This document shows positions 35,904 through 44,256 of a stretch of 64,000 nucleotides of DNA, in pieces (position 1 is the first letter of the stretch; each line of letters starts with the position of its first letter). The notes under the pieces are model-generated. The model worked only from the letters and a program-made list of their open reading frames with translations, did no database searches and was not told where the DNA came from. The translations under genes and the position numbers were made by a program. Source of the DNA: Saccharopolyspora_D taberi (GTDB lineage Bacteria; Actinomycetota; Actinomycetes; Mycobacteriales; Pseudonocardiaceae); assembly GCF_039534165.1 (NCBI RefSeq), contig NZ_BAAAUX010000024.1:1-64000 (forward strand). The letters run 5' to 3'.

Positions 35904-37103
35904 CTACCGGCGCAGCAGCAACGGGAGCAGGCAGACCGCGAGAACGCCGCCGAGCACCGAGAGCCCGGCGAAGCCGGCAGTGGCGACGACCACGCCGCTG
36001 GAGAGCCCGCCGGTCGCGCCCGCGAGCGCCACGGCGAGGTCGATGCGGCCCTGCACCCGCGCCCGGGTCGCCAGATCCGCCGCGTCGGTGACCATCGCGG
36101 TGCCTCCGACGAGCCCGAGGTTCCAGCCGAGTCCGAGCAGCCCGAGCGCGAGCGCGGGCCACGCCACCGAGTGCTCCGGAGCAGTGGCGGCCAGCAGCCC
36201 GGCGGCCAGCAGCACCACGCCGGCGGCGGCCATCACCGGCCTCCGCCCGAGGCGGTCGGTGAGCACGCCGGTCACCGGCGACGGCAGGTACATGCACCCG
36301 ACATGCACGGCGACGACCAGGCCTATCTCGGTGAAGCCGTGCCCGTGCGCGCTCATGTGGACCGGCGTCATCGTCATGATCGCGACCATCACGACCTGGG
36401 TCAGCACCAGCGTCACGGCCGCGACCGCGAGCAGGCGGCGGCTTCCGCCAACGGACTCCACCCGCTGCTGCTGCGGCTGGACCAGCTTCCGCGCGGTCAA
36501 CAGCGGATCAGGGCGCAGGAACACCAGCAGCACTACCGCGCCCAATCCGTAAGCGGCGAACGCGAGCAGGAACGGCCCGGCCAGAGCCGGAACCCCGATG
36601 CCCTCGGCGAACGCGCCGGAGGGCGCGGTCAGGTTGGGACCGACGACCGCACCGACCGTGGTCGCGACCAGAACAGTGCTCAGAGCCTTGCCCCGGCCAG
36701 CGGCGTCCGCCAGATCCGCGCCGGCGTACCGGGCTTGCAGGTTCGCGGCCGACCCACCGCCGTAGCAGAGCAGCGAAACGGCCAGCAGCGGAGCGTTGCC
36801 GACGACCGACGCCACGACGACTCCCGCCGAACCGGCCGCCCCGAGCCCGTACCCGGCGGCCAGCCCCGGCCTGCGTCCCAAAGCCTGCGACAACCGCCCG
36901 ATCAACAACGCGGCCCCGGCCGCCCCCAGCGTGAACAACGCGACCGGCAACCCGGCCAGCGCGGTGCTGCCCAGCAGGTCCTCGGCCAGCAGCGCTCCGG
37001 TGGTCGCCCCGGCCGCCAGCCCGGCACCCGCGAGCACCTGCGCGACCACGAGCACCAGCAACGTCCGCCTGCGAACGTGGGCTACCACGGGCGGATCGAT
37101 CAT
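35904..37103 (-). CDS. MFS transporter
   Basis: The 399-residue protein has twelve hydrophobic segments and the MFS signature between helices 2 and 3 (GRLSQALGRRPGLAAGYG), repeated after helix 8 (GVLTDRLGRRPVMAA). The DHA1-like layout suggests drug or metabolite efflux, but the substrate is unknown. The ATG at 37103 is selected because AAGGGA precedes it by 6 bases; a GTG five codons upstream is possible. No linked regulator is visible. Confidence 0.87.
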   Translation of the reverse strand: MIDPPVVAHVRRRTLLVLVVAQVLAGAGLAAGATTGALLAEDLLGSTALAGLPVALFTLGAAGAALLIGRLSQALGRRPGLAAGYGLGAAGSAGVVVASVVGNAPLLAVSLLCYGGGSAANLQARYAGADLADAAGRGKALSTVLVATTVGAVVGPNLTAPSGAFAEGIGVPALAGPFLLAFAAYGLGAVVLLVFLRPDPLLTARKLVQPQQQRVESVGGSRRLLAVAAVTLVLTQVVMVAIMTMTPVHMSAHGHGFTEIGLVVAVHVGCMYLPSPVTGVLTDRLGRRPVMAAAGVVLLAAGLLAATAPEHSVAWPALALGLLGLGWNLGLVGGTAMVTDAADLATRARVQGRIDLAVALAGATGGLSSGVVVATAGFAGLSVLGGVLAVCLLPLLLRR

Positions 37104-37242
37104 CGGCGGTCCCTTCACGCGACTGCCCCGATCATCACTGCCGCGGCGGCACAGGGGTACCGGCGAAGGGTCGGACCGGCTGGGTGCCTCGATCTGCCGA
37201 TCTCGTCCGAATCCGACCGAGGAGGGAGGGTTGCGCAGAGTA

Positions 37243-37265
37243 AGTGCCCCCGGTCGGGTTCGAAC
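37243..37265. repeat. Direct repeat of tRNA 3' end, candidate att site
   Basis: These 23 bases are identical and in the same orientation to 39530-39552, which covers the T-arm and acceptor end of the tRNA at 39532-39605. A duplicated tRNA 3' end at this distance is the normal trace of tyrosine-recombinase integration. Confidence 0.75.
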
Positions 37266-37966
37266 AGCATCTACACAAAACTCCCGGCGTGAGTCGCTGG
37301 TTCCCGCCGCTCGGTATCACCGCAAGGGACAGGGACGTCGATCAGCTGCGTTCCGCTTGCCAACGCGTCCAACCCTCCTCGGTCCAGTACTGACATTCTG
37401 CCGTGAAGCGATCGAAGCTGTCTCCCAAGTTTGAGGAGCCCCAGGGCGAACACGAAGACCACTACGCCACGGCGAACTTGTAGTGATGACCACGGTGCGA
37501 CGAGCCTCCCGCGTCCCCAGGCGCCACCGCCAGCACGCCGCAGACCTTTCCCGGCGACGCCGTAGATGTGGCATGGCTTCGTATCCGCGTGCTATCGGCG
37601 TCGGGGATACCACTTGGAGACGCTGCCTGGCTGGTTGGTCAACGGGCACGCGACTGGCTGAGCTGGCCTACCGGAGGTAGAGCCGACCGGTAATCGTGAA
37701 GTGCCCGGCATGGAACATCCGAGCTCGGAGGCTAGACAGACAGCCTGGGGCCAGGGACGATACGCCTCGCACCGACCTTGGTCATCGGAGTGGGCCGAGG
37801 AGATTCGAACCTCTGCCCCAGACGGCCGTCAATGAACAGGAGCGATGAGGTTCGTCGGCCGACTAGTGCAAGACTCGATCACGGAGCAACGCGTGGTCCG
37901 CACTTGGCGAAGATTTTGATCGACACTGAGCGCACCATTCCAAGTGCAGTGTTCCGTTTCCGGGCG
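37266..37966. other. Non-coding, degraded stretch inside the element remnant
   Basis: About 700 bases with no credible gene; the longest frames are under 110 codons and lack ribosome-binding sites. At 37791-37820 there is a segment with the tRNA T-loop pattern GATTCGAAC flanked by imperfect stem sequences, which looks like a decayed tRNA 3' end. Base composition is less G+C-rich than the flanking chromosome. Confidence 0.5.
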
Positions 37967-38477
37967 CTAAGGCGGGTTACGCGCGACCGAGCTGCGGATC
38001 AGATCCATCGCCGAGCGCATATGGTGGTAGGACTGCCGCCATTGCCCGCGTTTGGCGAGTAGGCCCGCGATTGATTCGTGCAGCTCCGCCATCTCTCCTT
38101 CGCGTTGCGCCGCTTCACTATCGGATGCACGCGGAAGGAACTTGGCCTCTACTTTTTCTTGGGCCAGGTCCCACGNNNNNNNNNNNNNNNNNNNNNNNNN
38201 NNNNNNNNNNNNNNNNNNNNNNNNNNNNNNNNAGATCATCAAGTTGGCTTCCCTTGCGGGGCAACGTGTCTCTTCTGAACAGGTCCGCCACGGACGCCCT
38301 GGCCAGCGCGTTGCGGGGAGAGCGCCGTGCCCAGCGACGTGCCAGTTCCTGATAGCTCAGCCCTCTCCATTCACGTGCCATGCGCAGCACGGTCATGTAT
38401 TCGGATTCGCTGATCACGTTCTGGATGTACCGAGCCAAGATCTCCGGAGTGTGCGATGAGCGCGGCATCGTGATCAC
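37967..38477 (-). CDS. Helix-turn-helix regulator of an integrative element, interrupted by gap
   Basis: The N-terminal part (before the gap) reads MPRSSHTPEILARYIQN, then MAREWRGLSYQELARRWARRSP, an XRE-like helix-turn-helix. The part after the gap (WDLAQEKVEAKFLPRASDSE to SSVARNPP) looks like the helical tail of the same protein. With the 57 N shown, the two halves are one base out of phase, so either the gap length is wrong or a frameshift exists. GTG 38477 overlaps the upstream small membrane gene (GTGA). Such regulators are typical of actinomycete integrative elements. Confidence 0.6.
38176..38232. other. Assembly gap (57 N)
   Basis: The run of undetermined bases falls inside the HTH gene. 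Its true length is unknown and it could hide further element genes. Confidence 0.95.
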
Positions 38478-38644
38478 CGCCCCACCGTGCGCAGGCCCGT
38501 GAGCAGTGCGAGCACCGCCATCACGGCGAGGTGTGGGTCATGCCCCAGCACCATGAGCACGGCGACGAACAACATGGCCGCGAGCAGCATGACGACGGGA
38601 ACGCGCGGCTTCGTGGACGGACGTGGGGACGGGGTCTGGGGCAC
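38474..38644 (-). CDS. Small membrane protein (56 aa) of the element remnant
   Basis: A Pro/Ser-rich start is followed by two closely spaced hydrophobic helices (VVMLLAAMLFVAVLMVLG and LAVMAVLALLTGL). GAGGTGA lies 4 bases before the GTG at 38644, and the stop overlaps the start of the HTH gene. It resembles small spread-type membrane proteins of conjugative elements in size only; the function is not recognised. Confidence 0.6.
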   Translation of the reverse strand: MPQTPSPRPSTKPRVPVVMLLAAMLFVAVLMVLGHDPHLAVMAVLALLTGLRTVGR

Positions 38645-38785
38645 AGGGTCACCTCGAAGACATCGGCCTGGGCGAGCGCGGGAACTGGTGTTGCCGCTCA
38701 TCCTGGGACGCGTGCTTCGCGGCGTTGCGCGGTGTTCGTTGCAGCGAGCCCGCACCATGAAGGACGTCACCCACGGGATGAGCGC

Positions 38786-38812
38786 CCGGCGGTGATAAAC
38801 GATCACCGCCGG
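38786..38812. promoter_or_regulatory. Inverted repeat upstream of the element genes
   Basis: CCGGCGGTGAT and its complement form an 11-bp inverted repeat with a 5-base centre, about 140 bases upstream of the small membrane gene. It may be an operator or the terminator of the integrase remnant transcript. Confidence 0.45.
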
Positions 38813-39007
38813 TTACTGATCAATGATGGCGTTCCCTGCGGGCGAAGGAAAGCCGCTCCCCGTCCGGACACGTCCGGGCTGGCCGTGAGCTGCTCTTTTT
38901 GCGCGTCCGGATGTGTCCGGTAAGTACTGACCACCGCCCTGCAGACCTGGTCTGCTGTCGAGGCGGAACTCCTGCGAAGCCTTGGCCTGGGCGAGCGCGG
39001 GAATCCC

Positions 39008-39043
39008 AGGGGGCGGTGCCTGTTGCAGCAGGCACCGCCCCCT
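39008..39043 (-). terminator. Terminator downstream of integrase remnant
   Basis: A 15-bp perfect stem (AGGGGGCGGTGCCTG and its complement) with a 6-base loop remains intact just past the integrase remnant. Confidence 0.75.
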
Positions 39044-39049
39044 CCAACG

Positions 39050-39410
39050 AGACTTGAGTCGCTCGCCGTCCTCGGCCACGGCCTCGGTGTCCGGGGCGTC
39101 GAGTTCCGTCTCGGCGTGCCGGATCTGCGGCTCGGCCACGCCGACAGCCGAATCCTCTCTTCGTCGGTGAGCGCGCGAACCTTCCTCGCCCCACCCTCGA
39201 CCGGACTTACCTCTCGAACCGGATTGTGGTCGGGCAGCCCATGCCGGGCAGGGACCTGGAGCTTGGAGTCGACCGTCAGCCTCGCCTTGGAACCCTGCAG
39301 CTACTTGATCGCAGCCTGCAACCGCTTAACGGCCTTCTTCTCCGTCACGTCGCGCCGCTCGATGGGGCGGGTCTTGCCGTGATACGCACGGAACCGGGGT
39401 GCCGATCTGG
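39050..39410 (-). pseudogene. Tyrosine recombinase (integrase) remnant
   Basis: On the minus strand the reading runs YHGKTRPIERRDVTEKKAV, an in-frame TAG, then a short stretch ending RHGLPDHNPVREVSP, then KVRALTDEERIRLSA and, after a one-base shift, AEPQIRHAETELDAPDTE. HGL-x-DHNPVREV followed by ALTDEE is the joint between the core-binding and catalytic domains of tyrosine integrases. The middle of the core-binding domain and the whole Arg/His/Tyr catalytic part are missing. It lies next to the tRNA attachment site, exactly where the integrase of a tRNA-inserted element is expected. Confidence 0.6.
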
Positions 39411-39529
39411 AGAGGTGGTCGAGGCATCTCCAGCTCCTGCCGAGAACCGAAACCGACGGGTAAACGGTGGATACCTCCACCGTACGCAAGTCCCGGAAAG
39501 GTCCAGGCAGGCTCTGACCTGGGATGATG

Positions 39530-39552
39530 AGTGCCCCCGGTCGGGTTCGAAC
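39530..39552. repeat. Second copy of the 23-bp direct repeat, candidate att site in tRNA
   Basis: This is identical to 37243-37265 and overlaps the 3' part of the tRNA gene. The element lay on the 3' side of the tRNA, so the tRNA stays intact. Confidence 0.75.
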
Positions 39553-39605
39553 CGACACTTGGACGATTTTAAGTCGTCTGCCTCTGCCGATTGGGCTACG
39601 GGGGC
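39532..39605 (-). tRNA. tRNA with UAA (Leu) anticodon, short variable loop
   Basis: The cloverleaf is complete: a 7-bp acceptor GCCCCCG/CGGGGGC, a D-arm, the anticodon arm GACGA-CTTAAAA-TCGTC, a five-base variable loop CAAGT, and a T-arm GTCGG-TTCGAAC-CCGAC. The discriminator is A and no CCA is encoded. The anticodon is UAA, which reads the rare leucine codon UUA, but ordinary leucine tRNAs have a long variable arm and this one does not. It is the target of the decayed integrative element. Confidence 0.85.
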
Positions 39606-39743
39606 CTGGTGTTCAGCGGCCGTCCCGCGGTCGCGGTCCGGTCGTCTCGGGTGGGACGCAATGACTCTGCACCCGGTTCCCCGGGAACGGAAAGCCCCGA
39701 TCAGAGCATTGACGACCCGGCGGTGGCGCGCCGGTTCCTCCTC

Positions 39744-40892
39744 TCACCAGCGCTCCCGGCGAGCCCCGGCCACCTCGGCGAGCTGTTCGAAGCGGCGGCG
39801 GACCCAGCCGTGCACCTCGTCGCTCACCTCGGTGCTCTCCGCGCGGTGCTCGAACCAGCGCCAGTCGCAGTTGACGTTGACCTCCAGGAAGACCGGTTCG
39901 CCGTCGATGACCAGCAGGTCGAAGGCGGCCACCTGGAGCCGCCAGTGGCGGCACAGCGCGAGCAGCTTCGACGCCAGGTCCGGATCGACGTCCACCCGGC
40001 GCACGGCGACCGCCTCGGGGTCCACCCACAACTGCGCCGGATCGAGCTTCTCCACCCGGAAGGGGATCACTCGGTCGTCGACCACGAACACCCGAAGCTC
40101 GTGCTCGGCGTCGAGGTACTGCTGCACCAGCACCGGCGCCGGCTCCAGCACGCCGTCGGTGCGGCGGATGTCGAGCGGGCGCGGGAACAGGCCGCGCAGC
40201 GCGCCGGGCTCGGGCTCCAGCAGGTGGTGCCCGGCGGTCTTGACGATGCAGCGGCCGCCGCCCGGCCGGGCGCGGCCGGGCATGGTGGTCACCGCGGTGC
40301 GGGGCACCCGCAGGCCGAAGGCCGTCGCGTCGTGCAGCTGGGTCAGCCGGTCCAGGTGCGCGCTGGAGCGCACCGGGTTGACCTGCTCCCAGTCCGAGCG
40401 GCAGGCCAGCCAGTTCGCCACCGCCTGCCACTGCTCGCGCACGTAGGCGCCGTGCACCGTGGTCGGGTCGACCGGCAGCGCGGTGATGTCGAAGTGGCGG
40501 CGCCACACCAGCACCGGCCGCAGCAGCCACCGCTGGAACTCCAGCAGCGGCGCGTCGGTGTAGACGGTCAGGCCGAGGTCCAGGCAGCGGTCGGCGTCGA
40601 TCCGCACCATCCGGATGTCGTGCTCGGCCAGCGCCAGCGACAGCTCGTTCATCTCCATGTCGGCCGCGCGGGCCAGCACCAGCACGCACGGCGCCGGGTC
40701 GCCCGGGGTCTCCGCCACGAGGTCCGCGCGGTACATCCGGTCCTGGAAGTCCAGGGCGGTGTCCGGCGACCGGAAGAAGTAGTCCTGCCCCTGCAGCAGC
40801 AGCGGGGTGGGGCGCACGCCCCTGGCCGAAGACGCGGCAGCGGGACCGAACGGATGTGCGAGGTCCGAAGGCCGCCCTTCGGCGTCGCTCAT
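39744..40892 (-). CDS. ATP-grasp enzyme, RiPP-maturase-like (RimK/MvdD type)
   Basis: The 382-residue protein has an N-terminal pre-ATP-grasp domain (VLVLARAADMEMNELSLALAE) and an ATP-grasp domain. The ATP-grasp part has CIVKTAGHH, LVQQYLDAEHELRVFVV and the magnesium motif FDLLVIDGEPVFLEVNVNCDW. The pattern is that of ATP-grasp ligases that form ester or amide links in graspetides, such as MvdD and TgmB. A 42-codon gene ends 2 bases upstream. The start ATG at 40892 begins the conserved region. Confidence 0.78.
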   Translation of the reverse strand: MSDAEGRPSDLAHPFGPAAASSARGVRPTPLLLQGQDYFFRSPDTALDFQDRMYRADLVAETPGDPAPCVLVLARAADMEMNELSLALAEHDIRMVRIDADRCLDLGLTVYTDAPLLEFQRWLLRPVLVWRRHFDITALPVDPTTVHGAYVREQWQAVANWLACRSDWEQVNPVRSSAHLDRLTQLHDATAFGLRVPRTAVTTMPGRARPGGGRCIVKTAGHHLLEPEPGALRGLFPRPLDIRRTDGVLEPAPVLVQQYLDAEHELRVFVVDDRVIPFRVEKLDPAQLWVDPEAVAVRRVDVDPDLASKLLALCRHWRLQVAAFDLLVIDGEPVFLEVNVNCDWRWFEHRAESTEVSDEVHGWVRRRFEQLAEVAGARRERW

Positions 40893-40894
40893 GG

Positions 40895-41023
40895 TCAGTC
40901 GTCCTTCTTGCGGAAGACGCGCGCCGCTTCGCGGTAGTCGGCGGCGAAGTCCGCCAGCGGGCCGTCCTCGATCTCTCCGCTGCGCACCAGTGCGGCGAGT
41001 TCCTTCAGCGTCAAGGGATTCAC
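40895..41023 (-). CDS. 42-residue peptide coupled to ATP-grasp gene, possible RiPP precursor
   Basis: This small gene starts at GTG 41023 behind AAGGGG and ends TGA-CC-ATG into the ATP-grasp gene. The peptide begins NPLTLKELAALVRSGEIEDG, continues with LADFAADYREAARVF, and ends RKKDD. It is rich in Asp, Glu and Lys, the side chains joined in graspetides, but has no known graspetide core motif. A recognition or regulatory subunit is the alternative. Confidence 0.6.
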   Translation of the reverse strand: MNPLTLKELAALVRSGEIEDGPLADFAADYREAARVFRKKDD

Positions 41024-41160
41024 CCCTTCCCCCTGAGTGAGCCATCCTTTTAGGTGAAGACAACATCAAGTCTTCGATTACCCACTACAGATTGTCAAGG
41101 ATAACCGTGGTCCTCCGTCCCCTGCACGGAGCAACCACGATCCTAGGCCGGACATGACAA

Positions 41161-41188
41161 CGCCGCGTGCCCGAACCGGCACGCGGCG
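41161..41188 (-). terminator. Terminator of ndh
   Basis: An 11-bp perfect stem (CGCCGCGTGCC and its complement) with a 6-base loop lies 22 bases past the ndh stop. Confidence 0.8.
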
Positions 41189-41209
41189 TCGCGACTCACA
41201 GCACCCGGG

Positions 41210-42532
41210 TCAGCTCGCGGCGGCGCGCTCGAAGTCCGCCTTCGGGTTCTGGATCTGGCCCATCGAGACCGCCTCGCGCTTGAACATGAACGCCAGCGTC
41301 CAGTCGATGATGATGCGCAGCTTGCGGTTGAACGTGGGCATCCGGCTCACGTGGTACGAGCGGTGCATGAACCACGCGACGAAGCCCTTGGCCTTGAAGC
41401 CGTAGACGTCGGCGACGCCCTTGTACAGGCCCAGACCCGCGACCGAGCCCGCGTAGGCGTGCCGGTACTCCTGGGTCTTCTTGCCCCGCAGGCTGGCCAG
41501 CAGGTTCCTGGCGAGCTGGTTGGCCTGGCGGACGGCGTGCTGCGCGGACGGCGCGCAGGTGGCCTTCGGGTCTTCGTCGGCCTTGGACAGGTCCGGCACC
41601 GCCGAGCAGTCGCCGGCGGCCCACACGCCCGGCAGGCCCTCGACCTGCAGGTGCGCGGTGGCGCGGACCCGGCCGCGCTCGTCAAGCGGCAGGTCGCTGC
41701 TCTTGAGCACCGGGTTGGCCTTCACGCCCGCGTTCCACACCAGGGTGTCGGTGTCGAACTCGGTGCCGTCGGAGAGCACGGCGTGCCCGCCCTCGACCGA
41801 CTTCAGGAAGGTGTTCAGGTAGACCTGGATGCCCCGCTCCTCCAGCGCCTTGACGACGTAGACGCCCATCTTCTCGCTGACCTCGGGCATCACGCGGCCC
41901 GCGGCCTCGACGAGGACCCAGCGCATGTCCTCGGGGGAGATCGTCTCGTAGTAGCGGGAGGCGTACCTGGCCATGTCCTCGAGCTCGGCGAGGGCCTCGG
42001 CCCCGGCGAAGCCGCCACCGACGAAGGTGAAGGTGAGCAGCCGCTTGCGCAGCTCCTCGTCGTCGGTGTTGGCCGCGGCGTCCATCTTCGCCAGCACGTG
42101 GTTGCGCAGGTAGATCGCTTCGCCGACGGTCTTGAGGCTGATGCCCTGCTCGGCGAGCCCGGGGATCGGCAGCAGGCGCGAGACCGATCCGAGCGCGACG
42201 ACGAGCACGTCGTAGGAGAGGTTTTCGGTTCCGGTCTGCGGGTTCTGGACCGTGACGACCTTGTCACCGTGGTTGATCTCGGTGACCGCAGCGGTGATCA
42301 CATGGCACCGCTTCAACACTCGTCGCAGTGGCGCTACCACGTGCCGGGGTTCCACGGAACCGGCGGCAGCTTCCGGGAGGAAGGGCTGGTAGGTCATGTG
42401 CGGCTGAGGGTCGACGACGGTGACGGATGCCTCGCGGCGGCCCAGCTTCTTCTGGAGCTGAAGCGCCGTGTACATGCCGACGTAACCGCCGCCGAGGATG
42501 AGAATCCGGGTGGGTTCGGATTGACCAGCCAT
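41210..42532 (-). CDS. ndh: Type II NADH dehydrogenase
   Basis: The 440-residue peripheral membrane flavoprotein transfers electrons from NADH to menaquinone without pumping protons. It has an FAD dinucleotide motif (ILILGGGYVGMYTA), a second NADH-binding motif (FTFVGGGFAGAEALAELEDM), the GVWAAGDCSAV flavin contact near residue 307, and a C-terminal amphipathic membrane-binding region (RKLRIIIDWTLAFMF). It has its own promoter region and terminator. Confidence 0.92.
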   Translation of the reverse strand: MAGQSEPTRILILGGGYVGMYTALQLQKKLGRREASVTVVDPQPHMTYQPFLPEAAAGSVEPRHVVAPLRRVLKRCHVITAAVTEINHGDKVVTVQNPQTGTENLSYDVLVVALGSVSRLLPIPGLAEQGISLKTVGEAIYLRNHVLAKMDAAANTDDEELRKRLLTFTFVGGGFAGAEALAELEDMARYASRYYETISPEDMRWVLVEAAGRVMPEVSEKMGVYVVKALEERGIQVYLNTFLKSVEGGHAVLSDGTEFDTDTLVWNAGVKANPVLKSSDLPLDERGRVRATAHLQVEGLPGVWAAGDCSAVPDLSKADEDPKATCAPSAQHAVRQANQLARNLLASLRGKKTQEYRHAYAGSVAGLGLYKGVADVYGFKAKGFVAWFMHRSYHVSRMPTFNRKLRIIIDWTLAFMFKREAVSMGQIQNPKADFERAAAS

Positions 42533-42802
42533 GCCGCAATGGTCGCACCACGGGCAGCATCAGCGCTGCGCAGACCCCCCCTAATGTGATGCCGGTCGCG
42601 AGTGTCGTCGATCACTGTCGACGCAGGGTGTGCGCTTGGCAGCGCTGCGTGCTTGGGCTGCGTTGGGGGGCGGGATTCGACCGGCACCCGCGATCTCGGC
42701 CACTCTACCGAAATTCCGGCGAGCGCGTCGCCCCCGTTGTGATGTTCCGCTCCGGACCGCAAGGACCGAAGGTCCTGCCATACGTCCCGCAGGTCCCGGA
42801 TA

Positions 42803-43609
42803 TCAGCCATTTCCGGCGCGGCGCCGGTACTCCGACGGCGGTGCGCCGACGATCTGGGCGAACACCCGGGTCAGGTGCGCCTGGTCGCTGAATCCCAGCC
42901 GCTGCGCCAGATCCGCCCACTCGACCGGCTCGCCCGCGTGGGCCGCGGCCGTGGCGTCCAGGATCCGGGATCGCTGCACCACCCACTTCGGACCGATGCC
43001 CACGTACTCGGCGAACAGCCGCTGGAGGCTGCGCAGTCCGAGTCCCGCGTGCCGGGCGAGCTGGTCGGCGCGCACGATGTCGGGCCGCTGCGCGACTTCC
43101 CCGACCAGTCCGGTCACCAGCGTCGCCGTCGCGTCGGGTTCCGGCGCGACGCGCAGCAGGTATTCCTCCAGCGCGGCAACCGGATCGTCACCGCGCGCCG
43201 CGGACCGGTCGTCGATGCCGAGGACTTCCCGCCCGGTCCGGACAGTTCCCGAGACGGTGCTGACGCTCGCCCGCAGCAGCGGCCGGAATCCGCCCGCGTG
43301 GAAGGCGGCTCCGAGCACCTGCCCCGTGCCGGTCAGGGTCCGGAAGAACGGTTCGCGGGAGACGCCGTGCACCAGCAACCTGCCGCCCTCTCCCGCGATG
43401 TGCACGCGGGGCTGGGGAACGACCTGCTGGCGATGCGGTTCCCGGAGGTTCCAGCGGGTCAGCCAGTAGTAGTCGACGAAGTCGGCCAGTTCGGCGCGGG
43501 GCGCGATGCGCTCGACGTCGAGCAGCGGCGCGGCGGGGCGCACGATCGCTTCGGGACGCCCCCGGGGCGGGTTGTCGCGTTTGTTCAAGACCGCCGCCGA
43601 GCCGCGCAA
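42803..43609 (-). CDS. AraC-family transcriptional regulator
   Basis: The 268-residue protein has an N-terminal DUF6597-like sensor domain (LADFVDYYWLTRWNL, QVVPQPRVHI) and a C-terminal AraC double helix-turn-helix. The latter includes ADQLARHAGLGLRSLQRLF, LAQRLGFSDQAHLTRVF and the terminal PPSEYRR. The start is uncertain: TTG 43609 or TTG 43588, neither with a strong ribosome-binding site. It is divergent from the DUF3224 gene 14 bases away, a possible target. Confidence 0.82.
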   Translation of the reverse strand: MRGSAAVLNKRDNPPRGRPEAIVRPAAPLLDVERIAPRAELADFVDYYWLTRWNLREPHRQQVVPQPRVHIAGEGGRLLVHGVSREPFFRTLTGTGQVLGAAFHAGGFRPLLRASVSTVSGTVRTGREVLGIDDRSAARGDDPVAALEEYLLRVAPEPDATATLVTGLVGEVAQRPDIVRADQLARHAGLGLRSLQRLFAEYVGIGPKWVVQRSRILDATAAAHAGEPVEWADLAQRLGFSDQAHLTRVFAQIVGAPPSEYRRRAGNG

Positions 43610-43623
43610 TAGCGTCGGCCGCC

Positions 43624-44061
43624 ATGAGCTACTCGCACAGGGCGACCTGCCGGTTCACCGTCGCGGCGTGGTCGGAGGACGTGATCACCGACGTCGACGG
43701 GGAGGGCATCACCGCCGGCGGCGCGTACTACCCGAACCGGGGCGTGACCCGCGCGGAGGTCCGCTACTCCTACACCGGCGACATCGAGGGCACGAGCACG
43801 CTGGTCTACCTCATCTCGTACAAGCCCGACGCCGCGCCGGTGCTCGGGTTCGAGCGCTTCGAGGGGACCATCGGCGGTCACGCCGGGAGCTGCGTGTTCC
43901 AGCACATCGGCAGCCAGGACAAGGGATCGGTGGCCGCGCGCGTCGAGGTGGTTCCCGGCCTGGGCACCGGCGCGTTGGCGAACCTGCGCGGTGAGGCGGA
44001 GCTTTCCGTCGCCGGGCACAGCGACAACGGCTACGAGCTGGTCCTGGCCTACGAGATCTGA
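43624..44061 (+). CDS. DUF3224 protein
   Basis: The 145-residue protein has the DUF3224 beta-barrel pattern: N-terminal ATCRFTVAAWSED, TRAEVRYSYTGDIEGTS, LGFERFEGTIGGHAGSCVFQH and a C-terminal GYELVLAYEI. These allene-oxide-cyclase-like small barrels have no established reaction in bacteria. The divergent AraC gene may regulate it. Confidence 0.85.
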   Translation: MSYSHRATCRFTVAAWSEDVITDVDGEGITAGGAYYPNRGVTRAEVRYSYTGDIEGTSTLVYLISYKPDAAPVLGFERFEGTIGGHAGSCVFQHIGSQDKGSVAARVEVVPGLGTGALANLRGEAELSVAGHSDNGYELVLAYEI

Positions 44062-44063
44062 TC

Positions 44064-44246
44064 TCACCGGCTCGGCCACACGACCGCCTGCGCCACGATC
44101 ACGGTGGTCCCGTTGAAGGTGGCGGCCGGTGATCCGTGCAGCTGGTAGCCGGCGTCGAGCGCGTCGCTGATGCGCCGGCAGAAGTTCTCGTCGTCGGGTC
44201 CGGTCAGCAGCCGGTACCTCGGCTGCCCCTCTGGTGGCTGGCTCAT
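44064..44246 (-). CDS. DUF1737 protein
   Basis: The 60-residue protein is a single DUF1737 domain: RYRLLTGPDDENFCRRISDA, GYQLHGSPAATFNG and AQAVVWP. The function is unknown. It ends 2 bases after the convergent DUF3224 gene and follows the ArsR gene by 10 bases, so it is probably co-transcribed with arsR. Confidence 0.85.
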   Translation of the reverse strand: MSQPPEGQPRYRLLTGPDDENFCRRISDALDAGYQLHGSPAATFNGTTVIVAQAVVWPSR

Positions 44247-44256
44247 GGCCCCAGTA

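Noticed and set aside
38118..38278. Several frames running through the N block
   Set aside because: Undetermined bases keep frames open artificially; only the two flanking parts of the HTH gene are supported.
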